From Odobenus rosmarus divergens (lineage: Eukaryota; Chordata; Mammalia; Carnivora; Odobenidae), in assembly GCF_000321225.1 (NCBI RefSeq), contig NW_004451653.1:124001-188000 (forward strand): a DNA stretch of 64,000 nt. Direction: 5' to 3'. Positions 12,194 to 25,700 of this stretch are shown piece by piece. The notes beneath the pieces are model-generated. The model saw only the letters and a program-made list of their open reading frames with translations, was not told the origin of the DNA and did no database searches. The first letter of the stretch is position 1. Each line of letters opens with the position of its first letter. Position numbers and translations under genes: made by a program.

Positions 12194-14639
12194 CCATCCC
12201 ACAACATTCTTTTACATAGAAATTAACAAGCTGATTATAAAATTTATATGCAACACAAAGGATCTAAAATAGCCAAAGAGTGTATAATGGCATAAAAATA
12301 GATATATAGAACAACACAATAGAAAACCTAGCAGTAGACTCACACATACACATTCAACTAATTTTCACCAAAGAGTTTAATGGGAAGGATAGTCTTTTCA
12401 GCATATGGTGTTGAAACAAGAGAGTATCCATATTAAAAAACAAACAAAAAAATTAACCTGGATTCTTACCTTCCACCACACTAAAAAATAAGCTCAAAAT
12501 GGATCATATTTAAATATAACAGCTAAAGAAGACAAAAGAAAGAGAAGGGGGTTGGGGGAGGAAGACAAATTACAAGAGGAGAAGGAGGAGGAAAGAAATC
12601 TCTGTGATTTGGATTAGGCAAAGCTTCTTAGGTAAGACACAAAAAGCATAAACAATAAAAGACAAACATTGATAACTTGGACTTCATCAAAATTAAAAAC
12701 ATTCTCCTTCAAAGATGCCATTAAGAAAATGAAAAGGCAAGTCAGACACTAGGAGGAAAAACATCTATAATGTGTATATATCTATATATAGTATGTATGT
12801 ATGTCAATACACATGTAGTATCTATGTATCTAGTATCACATACATAGATATGGATCACAAATGACTGACACTCATAATACATATAGAACTCTTACAACTC
12901 AATAATAACAAGATAAACCAATTGGGGGGGATGGGCAAACATATATAATTATATAAAGACAGAACTAAAAGATGTATAAAGAGCAAACAAGTACAGAAAA
13001 AGATTGTCAACATCATTAATCATCATGGAAATTCAAATTAAAACTACAATGAGATACCATTTCACAACTGTACAATGGCTAAAATCAAAGAGCCTGACAA
13101 GAGTGATGTGAAGGAGAATATGGAGCAACTGGAACTCTCATACAAGACTGGTTTCCTGGGCACCATGCTCAGAAGGGCTCCACACTTGAATTAATAATGC
13201 TCTGCTGTCACTGTCCTGACATTCTTGATAACAATTTTACCTTTGAACTAGTGTTTTTTAAGTGAAGTCCAATGAAACAATGGAAAATGCATGTGAGCAG
13301 AGGAGATGCTCATAACATGCCTGTTTGTTCCTTGCCACCTCCTATAGATATGGTGTTTGCAGTGTCCCATGAGCACAGAATTCTGCTGAACACAATGCAT
13401 GGGTATTCAGCAAGACACAAAGCAGATAAAAACTAATCATGTTGTTCTTCAGAAAATTAAAAATAGGATTATCATACGATCTAACAATCCCATTCTGGGT
13501 ATATACCCCAAAAGAAATGAAAGCAGAGACTTTGTACACCCATGTTCATAGCAGCATTATCTGCAATATCTAAAATGTAGAAAAAACACAAGTATCAATC
13601 AATGGATGACTGGATAAACAAAATGTGGCATGTATGTACAATGGAATATTATTCACCCTTAAAAAGGAAGGAAATTCTGATACATGGTACAACATGGATG
13701 AACCCTGAAGACACTATGCTAAGTGAAATAGCCAGTTGCAAAAGGGCTTTAAAATGCTGTAAAAAAAAAAATACTACATGATCCCACTCATTTGAAGTAC
13801 TTAATGCGGCTAAGTTCATAGAGACAGAAAGCAGAATGGTGGGTGCCAAGGGGCTGGGGGGACAAGAGGGAAATGAAGAGTTTGTGTTTAAAGGTACAGA
13901 GTTTCCATTTTGCAGGATGAAAAGGGTTCCGTGGGTGACAGTTGCACAACAATTTAAGTGTACTTAATGCCACTGAATGGACGCTTAAAAATGCTTAATG
14001 ATTCCATGGATTTTACCAGTCTTTAAAAAGTAATTATGTTACATGTATGACTGAGGAAGCAGGGGGCACTGATAGCCCTAAGATACAGAGTTGCCAGGTA
14101 AAATCCAGTACGCCCCATGCAGGATTTGGGATGTACTCGTACTATAGAAATGATTTGCAGTTTGTCTGAGACCTAGATTTAATTGTTCATATCAAATTTT
14201 TATTTGCTAACACTGGCAATCCTACTCAAGAGGCCACACTTGCCGTTTGAACCAGAACTTGCTTTGAATGAAGAAAGTGGCAATAGCATTCCAAGAAACA
14301 TGAAACACCAAAGAATGCCATCATTTCCTTTTTCACTTGTGTTACCCCTGTGTTAGCCAACTACTTACACTGAGAATAAAGACCTGAGACATAAAAGGAA
14401 TAAAAAAGATCAGGCAACCTAGAGTTCCTGTTCCTTTCAGCTCTTCCTTAGTCATCAGTAAGCCTAAAGTAGCCTTGCTACAACGTACATGTGTCGAGAA
14501 GAGAAATAGACACAGCTGAGTTAGTTTTGTGCAGTATTTCTATTGTTTTCCTAAAAGCTAAATAAATGTATGAGCTATGAATTGTGTAATTTCAGTGATT
14601 CCACATACAAGCTAAAAGCTCTTGTATTTGCACCTAAAA

Positions 14640-16460
14640 CTGGTTGTTTTGGATTCTTTTATGAGACCATCAGTCAGGTGCAGACATAAGAGACAGAGGA
14701 GAGGCTCAAGACAAAACAATGGTAATTATATTAACAGGTCCTAGAGACAGGAGGCACACAAGGCCATATGGGAAAGACACCAGAGTGGTCAAGAGGCAGA
14801 AAACAGGAGTAGGAGCGGTTATATGTGCTGGCAGGGGTGGGGCCAGGAACGGTGCACTTAGACCATGGTCTTTATTGGCGTTTCCTTGGAGAAGTCAAGA
14901 CACGGCAAGAAAACAACATAGGATAGACTAATCTGAATAATTTCTATGGGCTTTAGACTACAGGGGTGGTCCCTAGTTACCTGAATACCTGGGATGATAA
15001 AGTCAGAGAAATAGAGCCTACTGGGGGTGCATGGGCCAGGAAGAGGAGCTATGGCTCTGGACTGGACAGCTTGTGTATCAACGGCAGGCTCAGGCTGAAT
15101 TCCTTGCTACCTTTAAGAATTGGCTAGCCCAGGAGGGCATGCTCTCCTTAGTCAGAAAGTATTTTTAAGACGTCAAAATGTGATAATGTACAGGGGGAAA
15201 ATACACACACACACATACACACACACAATGCAATTGGTCTTCTGATGTTTTAACACCATATTAAGGAAAGTCTGGGGTGATAGTCACAGAGATTTTTAGA
15301 CTAGGGGCATAAGTTGCCCCAAACAGCATAGAAAACATTTTATTATGAGAGTAGAGGAGGAACAGAAGTAAAAGTACAAGGAGTCTCCACAGGCTGGTCC
15401 ATAACTACATTTCCCATCAACACATTAGCCAAGAAAAATAGATCCAAAATTTTGAAGTTTTTAAATAATATCTTGGAGGAGTTATAAAGTTTGTTAGAAA
15501 TATGTTCAGGTGAAGGTGGCAGGTCTGGCAGTTAATGTTGTAAAAGGGTATGAAATGATAAGTTAGTATATATTAAGACTTATGGTTCTAACCAAGGGAA
15601 AACAGTGGTTTGGTGGTCAGGGTCTGTGATGCACAGTAGGAGATCGTGGCGGGAAGCTGGAGGTGTATAGTAGAAGGCAGTGGGAGGGTCAAAGTGTTGA
15701 CTAATATGAGGCAAGTGCCTCCTGGGGAAAACAATAATCTCCATTAATTTTTAGGATGGCACAGATAGCAATAACTTCTACCAGATTCCTCATTAGGCAT
15801 GGGAATGTAGGGATGCACATTTGAGAAGAGAGCAAGGAATATACCAGGATCATGGGTTAAGCAAGTGAGCTCAGAAACATAATAGAATTCCTACTATCAA
15901 AGGAAGAAAAACAAACATGCCTTGTGTCCAATTTGTGTCTAAGGGGAGGTAGTCCGGGGGCATTGTTTGGGTGGCGATCTTAGTATCCAGGGTGAAGTAT
16001 CTCTCACACACAGTGGCCGAAGTCATCTCCAGTGGCGAGTCTTGGGTAGAGACCATGTCATCTGAGGTGATGTCATCTCCAGCAGTGAGCTCCTGGGTCA
16101 GGGATGTGGGACTGGGGCATTCTTCTCAAGTGGGTACTTACTGGAGTTGATGTGGGTCTCAGCATTTGGCACATTTGGTTGAAACAAATGTTTACTGGAG
16201 TGTAAATGAGTGAAAGCACTCAGACCAGAAGTAATAAGATCAAGACTTAACAGGGTTTTGTGTTTTGTTTTTGTTTTTGTGGAAGTTTAGGTTCATATGG
16301 GTCCCATGTCAGATGGCAGGTGCCTGGCCCAGGGGATAGTCTATGGTTAATGGGTCCTGGAAGAGTATAAATTGGCTAGCCTAAGAGGGAGCAGTCTTTC
16401 CCCAGCCAGAAAGGCTTTTGAGATGTCCAAACATCATAATACAAAGAAAATTTTCCATAT
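14640..16460 (-). mobile_element. Probable short endogenous retrovirus remnant (family unassigned)
   Basis: Two diverged direct repeats flank about 1 kb. Copy A near 15113-15205 has 'ttggctagcccaggaggg', then 'gtcagaaag', 'aagacgtcaaaatgtgataat'. Copy B near 16370-16450 has 'ttggctagcctaagaggg', then 'agccagaaag', 'gagatgtccaaacatcataat'. This fits an LTR pair. The interior has only short broken frames on the minus strand and no domain I can name. A CA tract lies at about 15204-15231. Confidence 0.45.
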
Positions 16461-18299
16461 ATATATTAAATCCCTTGACATTATACAACATAAAGATGAA
16501 ATAGCAGTAAACTTTATGCTAATAATTAATAACATGAGCAAAAAATAAAAACCACCATGACAAGAGAGAGATTGTAGAAGAAAAGAGCTTTATATTTCCT
16601 GCTTTTTGAACAGTGAACCACATATTTTGATTTGTACTGGATCCAGCAAATTATGCAGCTGGGTCTGGCTTATACATTTCTGGTAGAAATGTAGATGGTA
16701 TGACCATTTTGGAAAACAATTTGATGACTTTTTGTAAAGTCAGCCATGAATTTACCACATGACCTGGAAAGAGAAGGTGGCTAAGTTGAAGACATTTGTA
16801 TCCTTCTGAAGAAAGTGAATGAGATCTTATGATTGGCAGCCCTACCAGTAACACATAGAATGGAGGGAGAGTAATTCCCCTAGAAGAATGGAGAAAGGGA
16901 TGCTGAGCAAGCAAAAATAATGGAGGCAGAAAATGAGAGAAAAGTGAGAATATTCTATTACAGATGGCAGGGCTCAGATTTCAGGTTCCTGCTTTGATTC
17001 AATCCCTTCTTGGATTTAAGCCTATATTAAGACACTATCTAGAAAAATGACTGGTTTCTGCAAAGAATTGCTTGTAAATTACACCTGAGGCAACCAAACA
17101 TGGATCAAACATATTCAAACACATATGGGCCACTAGTCCCTAGGACTATAGAGTTATTAATGATTGTGCCTAAGAGTAGTGTAACTAAGAGGCAGGCTTG
17201 GGCTCAGATTCCTAAAATAGTAATTCATAATTCATATGAGGCCCATTAAGTGTCTGAGATTTTATGTTGCTACCCAGAAGTTTGGTTTCATACCTTGAAA
17301 GCCAGTTGACTGATACCCAGTGACCCAACTGTGGGACCTTTCTAGAAGCTTTGGGGACGGACTACTTATCCCCTACTGGGAGGACAAAGACAAGCTGCCT
17401 ATGGAAGTGTGTGGTACTAGACCCACGCATGGTGGAAGAAAGAAAGAGTGTCCTTCGGCCCTTATTCTGAGGGTGTAGCTCTATCCTGCCATGTGTAGCA
17501 GTCTGGCCCAAACTGAAGGGCCTCCATTGTAAGTTTGGAGAAACAAGGTCTGTTTTTGGCACTGCCACGGGCTTTTTGGTTGACTTGGGAAAATTATTCA
17601 CTTCTCTATACTTCAGTTTCTTCCCAAATAAGCATAAGTTATTCTTACCCAACCTATTCTCAGGTTGGTTCATATATAAAATGAGATAATAAGCATGAAA
17701 TCTCTTTGGGAAAATGAAATGTCATAGAAAATTAAGATGATGTGCTACTTATTAGTAGCACTAGAGCGTGGGGCTGGCACCCTCCCCTTGATTATTGGCA
17801 ATGGGAGAGGATCAAATAAGGATCATGTTTGGATTTAGAGAATGACCTTTCAATTTGTTGCTATTCATGAAAAAAGGATCAAAGAGTTCTGTGGCTATGC
17901 CAGCTTCTTGAAATCCCAGGAACTGCTATGAATCCAGAAGAAGCATTAGTTGTTAAAACTAATGAGATAGATTTTTTAACAGTGATACAAGGCAGCTTCT
18001 TACCTCACAGCATAACTAAAACAAAAACAAAAACAGAAATGAAAACCTTTAACTGATTCCCAGAAGCACAGACTTTGCAGAAAAGCTGGAGGAGAGAGAG
18101 GGTCAGCGAGCAAGAATAAAAATAGTATGGTACATTTGGAAAGGAAAAATAGAGACCTCATTATCACACTGGCAGATACTGAGAATAAATAATGAACAAA
18201 AGTACACCAAGGCTTAGCCAAATGGATCACAAATTGGATATGAGTCAGCAGCCCAAGTCCTTTTATTAGTAAAGCTCAAGACTGAATACAATGCTAATA
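16461..18299. other. Intergenic, mostly unassigned, one MIR
   Basis: About 17580-17695 is MIR-like ('gacttgggaaaattattcacttctc...cttcagtttcttcc...aaaatgagataataagcatg'). The rest shows no recognised repeat or gene. Confidence 0.4.
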
Positions 18300-18525
18300 T
18301 TTTATCCTAATGTTTATGAAGCACTTGCTATGTGCCATGGACTCTTAGTGTATACATGCATTTAATCCCACTGGGTAGGTGTGATTCTTATTCAATCTCA
18401 CGAATGAGGAAAATGATGACCAGAAAGTTAAAGTATTTCCACAAGTTTTCCTGGCCCTTATGTAGCAAATCTGAGACTTGAGCTGATATCTGTCACCAAA
18501 TTCTGTGTTTCTAATCCCAGTATTG
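18300..18525 (-). repeat. MIR/L2-like fragment
   Basis: 'gaagcacttgctatgtgccatggactc' followed by 'aatgaggaaaatgatgaccagaaagttaaag' fits an old MIR-family copy. Confidence 0.6.
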
Positions 18526-18869
18526 TAAATCGACTCCCAAAGAGCACCCTGCTCACACAGAACACTAGAGCATGGGTGGCAGTTCTGGGCTTTGGCAAAG
18601 GCGCTTGGCAAACCTTATGAGGATTCAAAGGATAGCAGTGAAAGGAATAAGATTATTTAATCTGGAGAAAAGCTAAGATATGATCCAGGGCAATGTTAAC
18701 TTATCTGATGGCAACTGGGATCAAGGAATGGAAAACCAGTATGGGTGGTTTTGGAGAGCAAAGAAAAAGTCAGAGAAAACCAGGATTAAATCGTGACTGT
18801 TTCTAGAAGTGAAGAGTATTAAGAATTTGTGGCAGTCATGAAGATGCACCACTCAATAGAAGCTGGTGT

Positions 18870-19255
18870 GGGGAGCATAAGTGACTGACAGCCTCCAGGT
18901 GTCACACTTTTGGGTCTGCCCTGGCACTCAGGCCCATGCCATGCTTCCCCCAGGCTGCCCCTAGCCAATGACTGAGCCCGAAAAGGTACAAGAACTGGCT
19001 CATTCCTCCCCTATCAGCCTGGACTTCCCACCTGAGAGTCTCAGAACTCCACTGCAGTCTGAAGCTTCTCCTCCCTAAGCCTCCTTCAACCCCCCTCCTT
19101 TGTTAGGTAGCACACCTATATCCCAGCCTGGAGGTTCTCCTCACCTACTCCTGCTCCCTCCCCTTTCTCCTGAACACGTGTTTCCCCAGTAAATCCCTTG
19201 CATATAATCCTGTGTTGGTGTTCACTACTCAGAGACCCAAACTGATACAATATTG
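18870..19255 (+). repeat. LTR-like element, family unassigned
   Basis: CT-rich body ending 'ccccagtaaatcccttgcatataatcctgtgttggtgttcactactcagagacccaaactgataca'. This is the polyadenylation/U5-like ending of many retroviral LTRs. No internal region follows, so it may be a solo LTR. Confidence 0.45.
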
Positions 19256-19599
19256 AGTGTGTAGTGAAAGGGAAATAATACCTTTGTCTTTAAAAGCAAG
19301 CGTGGCAACTAGTGACTGAGAAATTTTAAGTACAGGCTCCCAGGGCCCAAAGAGGATGTGCTTAGAAGATGGTCCATCTTCTCCTAGGCCTGAAATTCTA
19401 TGAGTCTGTATTTGGGGCATAAATAGAACAGGTTGAATGTTCTCAGCTTTATTTAAAAAAAAAAAAATTCACTGCATTATGAAAGTAAGAATTATGACCT
19501 TAAGGTATTATCAGAATGATTATGAGAAATGCCTGAAATAACATCTTCATTGCACCTGTCACCATCTGTGATCTGAAATCTGCACTGCTCTAACATGCT

Positions 19600-20024
19600 A
19601 TTAAAATTAATAAAATTAATAAAATTAATCGAAAACAATACTCATTAGTAACAGACGGCTGCAGATCTGAGAGTTGAGCCCTCAAAAACCAGCTTTGGAA
19701 CTCTACTGAATCCCTGGAGCAGCGTGACTCAGCTCAAACTTCCCCAAAGTCCCAAAGAGTCAGATAGCCCATGGCTCAGCATTTGTCCTGACTAGGTTAG
19801 GAGAGGCCTTTCCCTATATTGAGTCATTAGCCTTATAAGACTCATAGTTAGACATATTTTGGCAATGAATATACGGGGTTAGCGCTTTGAATAATTCTTC
19901 GTAATTAATAAAGACATTTTTAAAGTTACAAGGCTATTATGTCTTGCTTTTAACAACCTGTGTGACCTTGGATAAATTATTTAATCTGTCCAGATCTCAC
20001 ACACACACACACACACACACACAG
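19600..20024. repeat. Short tandem repeats (10-mer AT and (CA)n)
   Basis: 19602-19629 has about three copies of ATTAATAAAA. 19997-20024 is a (CA)n microsatellite of about 13 units. The DNA between is unassigned. Confidence 0.8.
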
Positions 20025-20774
20025 AGATTCTGCATGTTGGGGATCCAACATTATAAAATCACTGAAGTTGTAATCCTCACCCCCTATTAAGAGGTTAAGG
20101 TTATTCTTTGTTTCTCATGAGGACTGGCCATTTCAGAAAATGCCTTTTCATAGGGATATAGTACACTTCCCTTAGGAGGATGTGGTAATTATCCCTCTCT
20201 GTATACTGAGTTGAGAAGGTTAAACCTTTATTCTTACCTGAACAAACTGTTTTTAAACATGATAATGTTATATTGAATAAGAAGGTGTTTGCTATCATCA
20301 GTTCCCAAGATACAAACAGTCACACAGAATAAACACTCTTTAAGATTAAACCCAAAACCTTTTTCTTTGCAAGGAAAAAAAAAATCTGAGTACAGAAAAT
20401 GGTGAGACACATTCAGAATTAAGCTGTAAAAGGGTCAACCTGTTCTACTAAGGCACTGGCAACCACCAAGCCCCTCTTCCACTTGGCTGTGTGGTTCTCC
20501 CCACAGTCCAAATGCCCAGCCTGTTTGCCTGCTCTTTGGCTGGAGGGCCCTTTGCCCTCTGCTGGTTTTTGGGGATGCGAGTCAGAAGAGAGAGAAGATG
20601 GAAGTAGTGAGAGACAAGAAAAGCAGAGCACACAAAACTAAAGATACCATTTACAGAGCAGGGTGGCCCAAGGCAGAAATTGGGGCCTGGTTTAGCCACT
20701 GTGGTAGGTAAACAGAGTGTCTGCTACAGGCCAATGAGGAAAGGGCAACTTGAAATTAGAGAAAGTCATCCTTA

Positions 20775-20892
20775 GGACACTTAGCTGGCACAGTCTGTAC
20801 AGCTTGTGACTCTTGATCTTGGGGTCAAGAGTTCAAGCCCCACTTGGATGTAGAGCTTTCATTAAAAAAAAAAAAAGGAAAAGGAAAAAAGA
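20775..20892 (+). mobile_element. Short tRNA-derived carnivore SINE
   Basis: tRNA-like head 'ttagctggcacagtctgtacagcttgtgactcttgatcttggggtcaagagttcaagcccc' then a long A tail. TSDs GAAAGTCATCCTTA (20761-20774) and GAAAGGCATCCTTT (20893-20906). Confidence 0.85.
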
Positions 20893-21744
20893 GAAAGGCA
20901 TCCTTTATGGAGTCTCAAGCACCACCATTCAAGATAAATTTTTAAAATATTTCTTCAATTTCATTCTTGTTCTCTTTGTTAACTTGCAGGAATATTGGTT
21001 TTTTCTGCTTTTGGCTACACTTAAATCATATTTCAGAAACACTCTGGGTAATGTAGATTTTTGTGGGCTTGCCTGGGAACCTTTCCCCTCTTGCCTCAAA
21101 CCACAAACATACGATATTGTATACGGTAAATGTGTCCTGAGTTTCAAAAAAAAAAAAAAAAATCTTACAAACAGGCTTTTAATGTAAGAGCTGTTTGTAA
21201 GCCAGAGCCCACCTATATATGGAACTTTTATTCACTTACTTATTAAATATACTGAGTGACCTACTGTATGTACCAGGCATCATGTCAGGTGCTGAGGATA
21301 ACTTCAAGGGACTCACAGTTCTTTGCAGAAGACATGGTGTAGCTGAAGTGCATAATGGGGAGATGAGCGGGGCCACATCATTACTTTCATGGGCTCTTAG
21401 CACTTTTGCCTTGGCGGCCCCTTCCTCCATAAAAAATATTAAAATTATATTCTGTTACTATGATTAAAGATAAATATAATAGAGTTTGGATTTTTTTTTC
21501 TGATTTTAAAAGAAATTAAAACACACAAATGTGATCCTAGAATTCAGGAGAATGTTCTGAGCTATGGATGGAGATGTGGGTGTGTGCAGAAAAGATAGCC
21601 TTAGGCTATCCTCAGAAAGGTCTGCAGGCAAGATTGACTCTTGGTTGGCATCTAGGCACTTGATTTGGGGACTGCTTCTACCATTCCCTTACTGATAAAA
21701 GTGTCTCAATGTGCCTAAACTGTGTAAATAGTATGTTTTATGCT
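20893..21744. other. Intergenic; L2-like segment
   Basis: About 21240-21350 ('tactgtatgtaccaggcatcatgtcaggtgctgaggata') looks like an L2/MIR-type end. Homopolymer A runs at about 21146-21162. No gene supported. Confidence 0.4.
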
Positions 21745-22110
21745 TAACATTTCCTTCTGGAAGTCTGGAATTTTGGAACATGCCAGGCTGAAGTGCCTAT
21801 GTGACCAACCCCCAGTAAAAACCTTGGGCACTGAGTCTGTAATGAGCTTCCCTCACAGACAACACTTCTCCCATGTCCCATTTGGTGCTGGAGGAATGTA
21901 AGTGTGTCTTGAGTGATTCCACTGGGATAGGACTCTTGGAAGCTTTCCTGGTTTCCTCCAGACTTCATCCTATGTGCCTTTTCCCTTTGATTTGTCTCCT
22001 TCCCTTATCATAAATCTTAGCTGTGAGCACAACTATATATGTGGAATCCCTTGAGTCTAACCTGGGGATGGTCTTGGGATCTTCCAACACAGAGTTATCA
22101 GGAACACTGG
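21745..22110 (+). repeat. LTR-like element, family unassigned
   Basis: 'accttgggcactgagtctgtaatgagcttccctcacagacaacac...ttcctccagacttcatcctatgtgccttttccctttg...ataaatcttagctgtgagca' is the 3' half of a retroviral-type LTR with an ATAAA signal, ending near 'gatcttccaacaca'. I recognise the pattern but do not name the family. Confidence 0.5.
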
Positions 22111-22317
22111 GTACTTCAATGCTGGGACTCAAAATAGAATTAAACCCCTCCCAAGCTACATGCTTGCAGTGGACTGGCCATGTGACCTGACCCCAGCTGG
22201 TCAGAGTGGAATGGTCACTCTGCCTCATCCTACAGACAAAAATGAACATGTCTCCTTCCTATTGTAAAGCACACTGTCTGAAATGCAGCAAAGGGACAAG
22301 GTAACACTCAAGGGAAG

Positions 22318-22780
22318 ATTAGGAAACAAACTGAGGGTTGCTGGGTTGGTGGGGGTTGGGAGGTGGGAGGGATGGGGTGGCTGGGTGATAGACATTGGGG
22401 AGGGTATGTGCTATGGTGAGCACCGTGAATTGTGTAGGACTGATGAATCACAGACCTGTACCTCTGAAACAAATAATACATTATATGTTAAAAAAAAAAT
22501 AGTAGGAAGGGAAAAATGAAGGGGGGAAAATCGGAGGGGGAGACAAACCATGAGAGACGATGGACTCTGAGAAACAAACTGAGGGTTCTAGAGGGGAGGG
22601 GTGTGGGGAAGATGGGTTAGCCTGGTGATGGGTATTAAAGAGGGCACGTACTGCATGGAGCACTGGGTGTTATACGCAAACAATGAATCATGGAACACTA
22701 CATCAAAAACTAATGATGTAATGTATGGTGATTAACATAACATAATAAAATAAAATTAAAAAAAAAAAGAAAAAGAAAAG
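22318..22780 (+). mobile_element. Truncated carnivore L1, 3' UTR only
   Basis: Sense L1 3' UTR: G-rich tract (22333-22400), 'acctgtacctctgaaacaaataatacatt', an internal A tract (about 22490-22500), 'gggaaaaatgaaggggg', a second G-rich tract (about 22592-22618), 'ggagcactgggtgtta', then AATAAAATAAAATT and poly(A). It matches the 47175-47928 and 60107-61022 elements segment by segment, and is the most complete 3' UTR of the three. The internal A tract is part of the element, not a junction between two insertions. Confidence 0.85.
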
Positions 22781-25700
22781 CTCCCAACTACGCCAGAAGC
22801 AACATCTATTTTGCTAAGAATTAGAGCAGTAAGATTCCCTAAAAGTGCTTTAAGGGCCACGGCTATTCCCTCTAGCAAATCAAAGATACAAGATTTCTGG
22901 CATGTGATACAAGACCCCAAATGAAATTGTTAAGGAGCTGATTAAAGTTCTAAGGAAGTTGTCTAAAAAAGCCCCTAACCTGTTACACAAAGACTCAGGA
23001 CTGTTCAACATCATAGCAGTCCCTGAACCAAGTACTCACATCAAAGTGCTAAGATCAAAGCTGGTCACTAGTATCTCCTCAAACCTCTGAGCCACCACCC
23101 ACACTCACTCCCAGCACCAATAGGGAAATTCTCTCTGGATGTCTTTCTGAAAGTGGCCCTAATTCAGCATCAGGGCCAGCCAAATTGGCTGACCAAACAA
23201 CTTACTCTACATTCTGATAAGGGAGTCAACAAAGAGATGTTTACAAGACTCAGTATTTCTATCACTCATCCTAAGCTTGTTCAGCAAGATGTGTGTACAT
23301 TCTCTACCAGTAATCAATGTAATCAAGGACACGTCTTCCCAGCTTTTTAGTTTGATCTTTATTCCACTTCACTCTATCAGGTAGATAGAAGCTACATTTA
23401 TCATTTATCCCATAAGCTGGATGGTAAGGGATCACAATTAAACCTGATCAAATCCAAGCTAATGGAAGAATGGACACCATGCAGGGAAGCTGAACACGTA
23501 AGAGTGGCTAAATTGTGTCACTTCACAATACAGAAACTATATATGAATTTGGATTATTTCCCACTGGGGAGAATGTGAAAATGTTTTGCAATTGCATAGA
23601 AGACAGTTTGATTATGGTTAAGTAGGGGCACTTTTTTTGGTTAAATGTGTGAGAAGGAAGGGTACATATATACTGGGCAACCAAGAGCTTTCTTGGTCTT
23701 CAAATGACATTAATACAATAGAGAAAAAATACACCTGAAAGTGTTTTTTACTTTGCAGAAGATATAGGATTATATTATTTTAAAAGAAAGAAAAAGGAGG
23801 AAAGAAAAAGAATAGGGGCCAACTCAGTCTTCAGAGATTTAATGCTCAAAATAAAACAAAAAACTCGCTGAGAGTAATTATTGTAATTGATCCCTAATTA
23901 TCATAAGGGCAGGGATGTTCAGGGTCTAATACCTCCATAGTAACTGAAAAGAACTCACAATCTGCCTGTAGAGAGCGAGGAAACAGTCACCACTGACACT
24001 TGCTGTCATGTCCCCTGGGACATCAAACATTTGGACTTCTCAGTGATGGATGGCTCTGGCTTGCTGGGAAACCATCTTCTGTATTAACAGATAGACCAGC
24101 TCTCTGACTTCCAATTTGACACAGGATTGAAGAAGAGAACCCAAATGAGCCTACTACCACTGCAAAGGGAATAATTACCCCCTTCATGTGGAGCACTATT
24201 TCTACACAATTTCTTGCTCCTCTGGCCAGACATTATTCAAATGGAGAGGTGCAAGAAGATTGGAAATTCATTAGAAGTTCTTGTCTATGAGTAATATTCA
24301 TGAAAAAGCCTCAAACCCAGCTTATTAACCATGCTCCTTAACAGAGATGCCTCATTCACCTCTTTTCTGCATCCATCCTTACAACACAGATTCTGCTTTA
24401 TAACTTTCAGGAGCAGTCCTCTCATCATTTGTGAGACAGAAAGGATGTATTTGCACATGGAAATTAAGAGTAATCACAAAGATATGCTATCACAAAGTCA
24501 CAAAATCAGAAAAATATCTTTAGGAAGGAGTAAATTAGACTGAAAACTTCTCAAAACATTTCTGCTTTCCAAAATGGAATTGAGTGGGAAGAGCAGAAGC
24601 TTTGGAGGAAAATGGTCCTGTGATTGACTCTAAACTCTGCCACTATGTTAAGTGGCAGTAATATTTCAAGGAGATCTTGGGAGGCTTAAATTATAAATTC
24701 ATTTTAAATACTGAAAGAAAAATAACCACAGAATGAATAAAAGATAGTCAAGTACGGGTCAATGCTAGTTGAAATGATAAAAATCTGGGAGGCAAGAGGG
24801 AAAGCAGCTGGGAAGCTGACAGTTTTGAAATAGAAGTTTGCAAGACAGCCATACTATAAAAAAACAAGCTCTAAGGACATGACATGGAACATAATATTCA
24901 AATGAAGAGTTTCAAACTATTTGTTCCTTTCTATATTGGAACCATAAGGGGTACAATCATTGCTAAATAGAGGCTATAAATAAAAAGCCTTTGTATTTGT
25001 CATCAGCCTCGTTTACTGGGAAACGAATGAAAATATTAAAGAATACACTTCTTTGTTCCCAACTAGGATACCAACTTACAAAATACATTAAGTTTTCCTG
25101 CTGCTTTCAGGGAATTTTCCATATAGTATAGGATTTGGTTCTATTTCAAATGCCTATTTGGGATCCCTTTACATGCTGGTCCTACCATGTCCTGCAAAGG
25201 AGTAAGTCAAACAAAGAATCAATGTGCTTTTACTTTTTCTTCTTTATCCCTTTTTTTTTTTTCATTTCCCAGGGGAGGTAGAACTTCCTGAAGAATATTC
25301 CATATGAGCAATAAATACTGGATTTAGTCTCTTGTCATACTGGGAACAAATGGTAAATGAGTGAGATACACAAATAAGGCTATATTTGAGATAAATAGGC
25401 ATAGCTTGTAACACCTCTCCCTCTTCTATTCAGGTGATTTTCCATCTGTGAATATATCACTCTCCCACTTTTTCATGCTGAACAAGAAACCAAATAATGT
25501 CCTTTTCCCCAACATTTTTACTCCCTTCTCTTTCTTTCCAGTTTCATTGCCATTGCCCTAGGTTAGAGAACAACTGAGGATGATGATAACTGATAGTAAA
25601 AATGACAATTCCTTTATTATTTTTTTTGCTCTCCTCCCCCATTCCATTGTGTTCTGAACACTACACCACACCAATTTTCCTGAAACATGAAAGATGGTCT

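Larger units (their letters stand above)
10930..14000 (+). repeat. Old L1 (L1M class), decayed 3' half
   Basis: Sense-strand L1 text runs through ORF1/ORF2-like segments. About 11550-11850 holds 'ccaattgcatttctatatgctag' and 'atctatagattcaatgcattcccaatcaaaatgcc'. 12200-12480, 12640-13140 and 13455-14000 continue to the ORF2 end and 3' UTR. All frames are broken. Interrupted by two SINEs (11881-12193), an AT repeat (about 12768-12850) and an unassigned insert of about 300 bp (13150-13455). Confidence 0.7.

Noticed and set aside
22283..22519. Two tandem L1 insertions split by the A tract at about 22490
   Set aside because: The same order (cctgtacctctg, A tract, gggaaaaatgaa) occurs continuously in the reversed copy at 60107-60440, so the A tract belongs to one L1 3' UTR.
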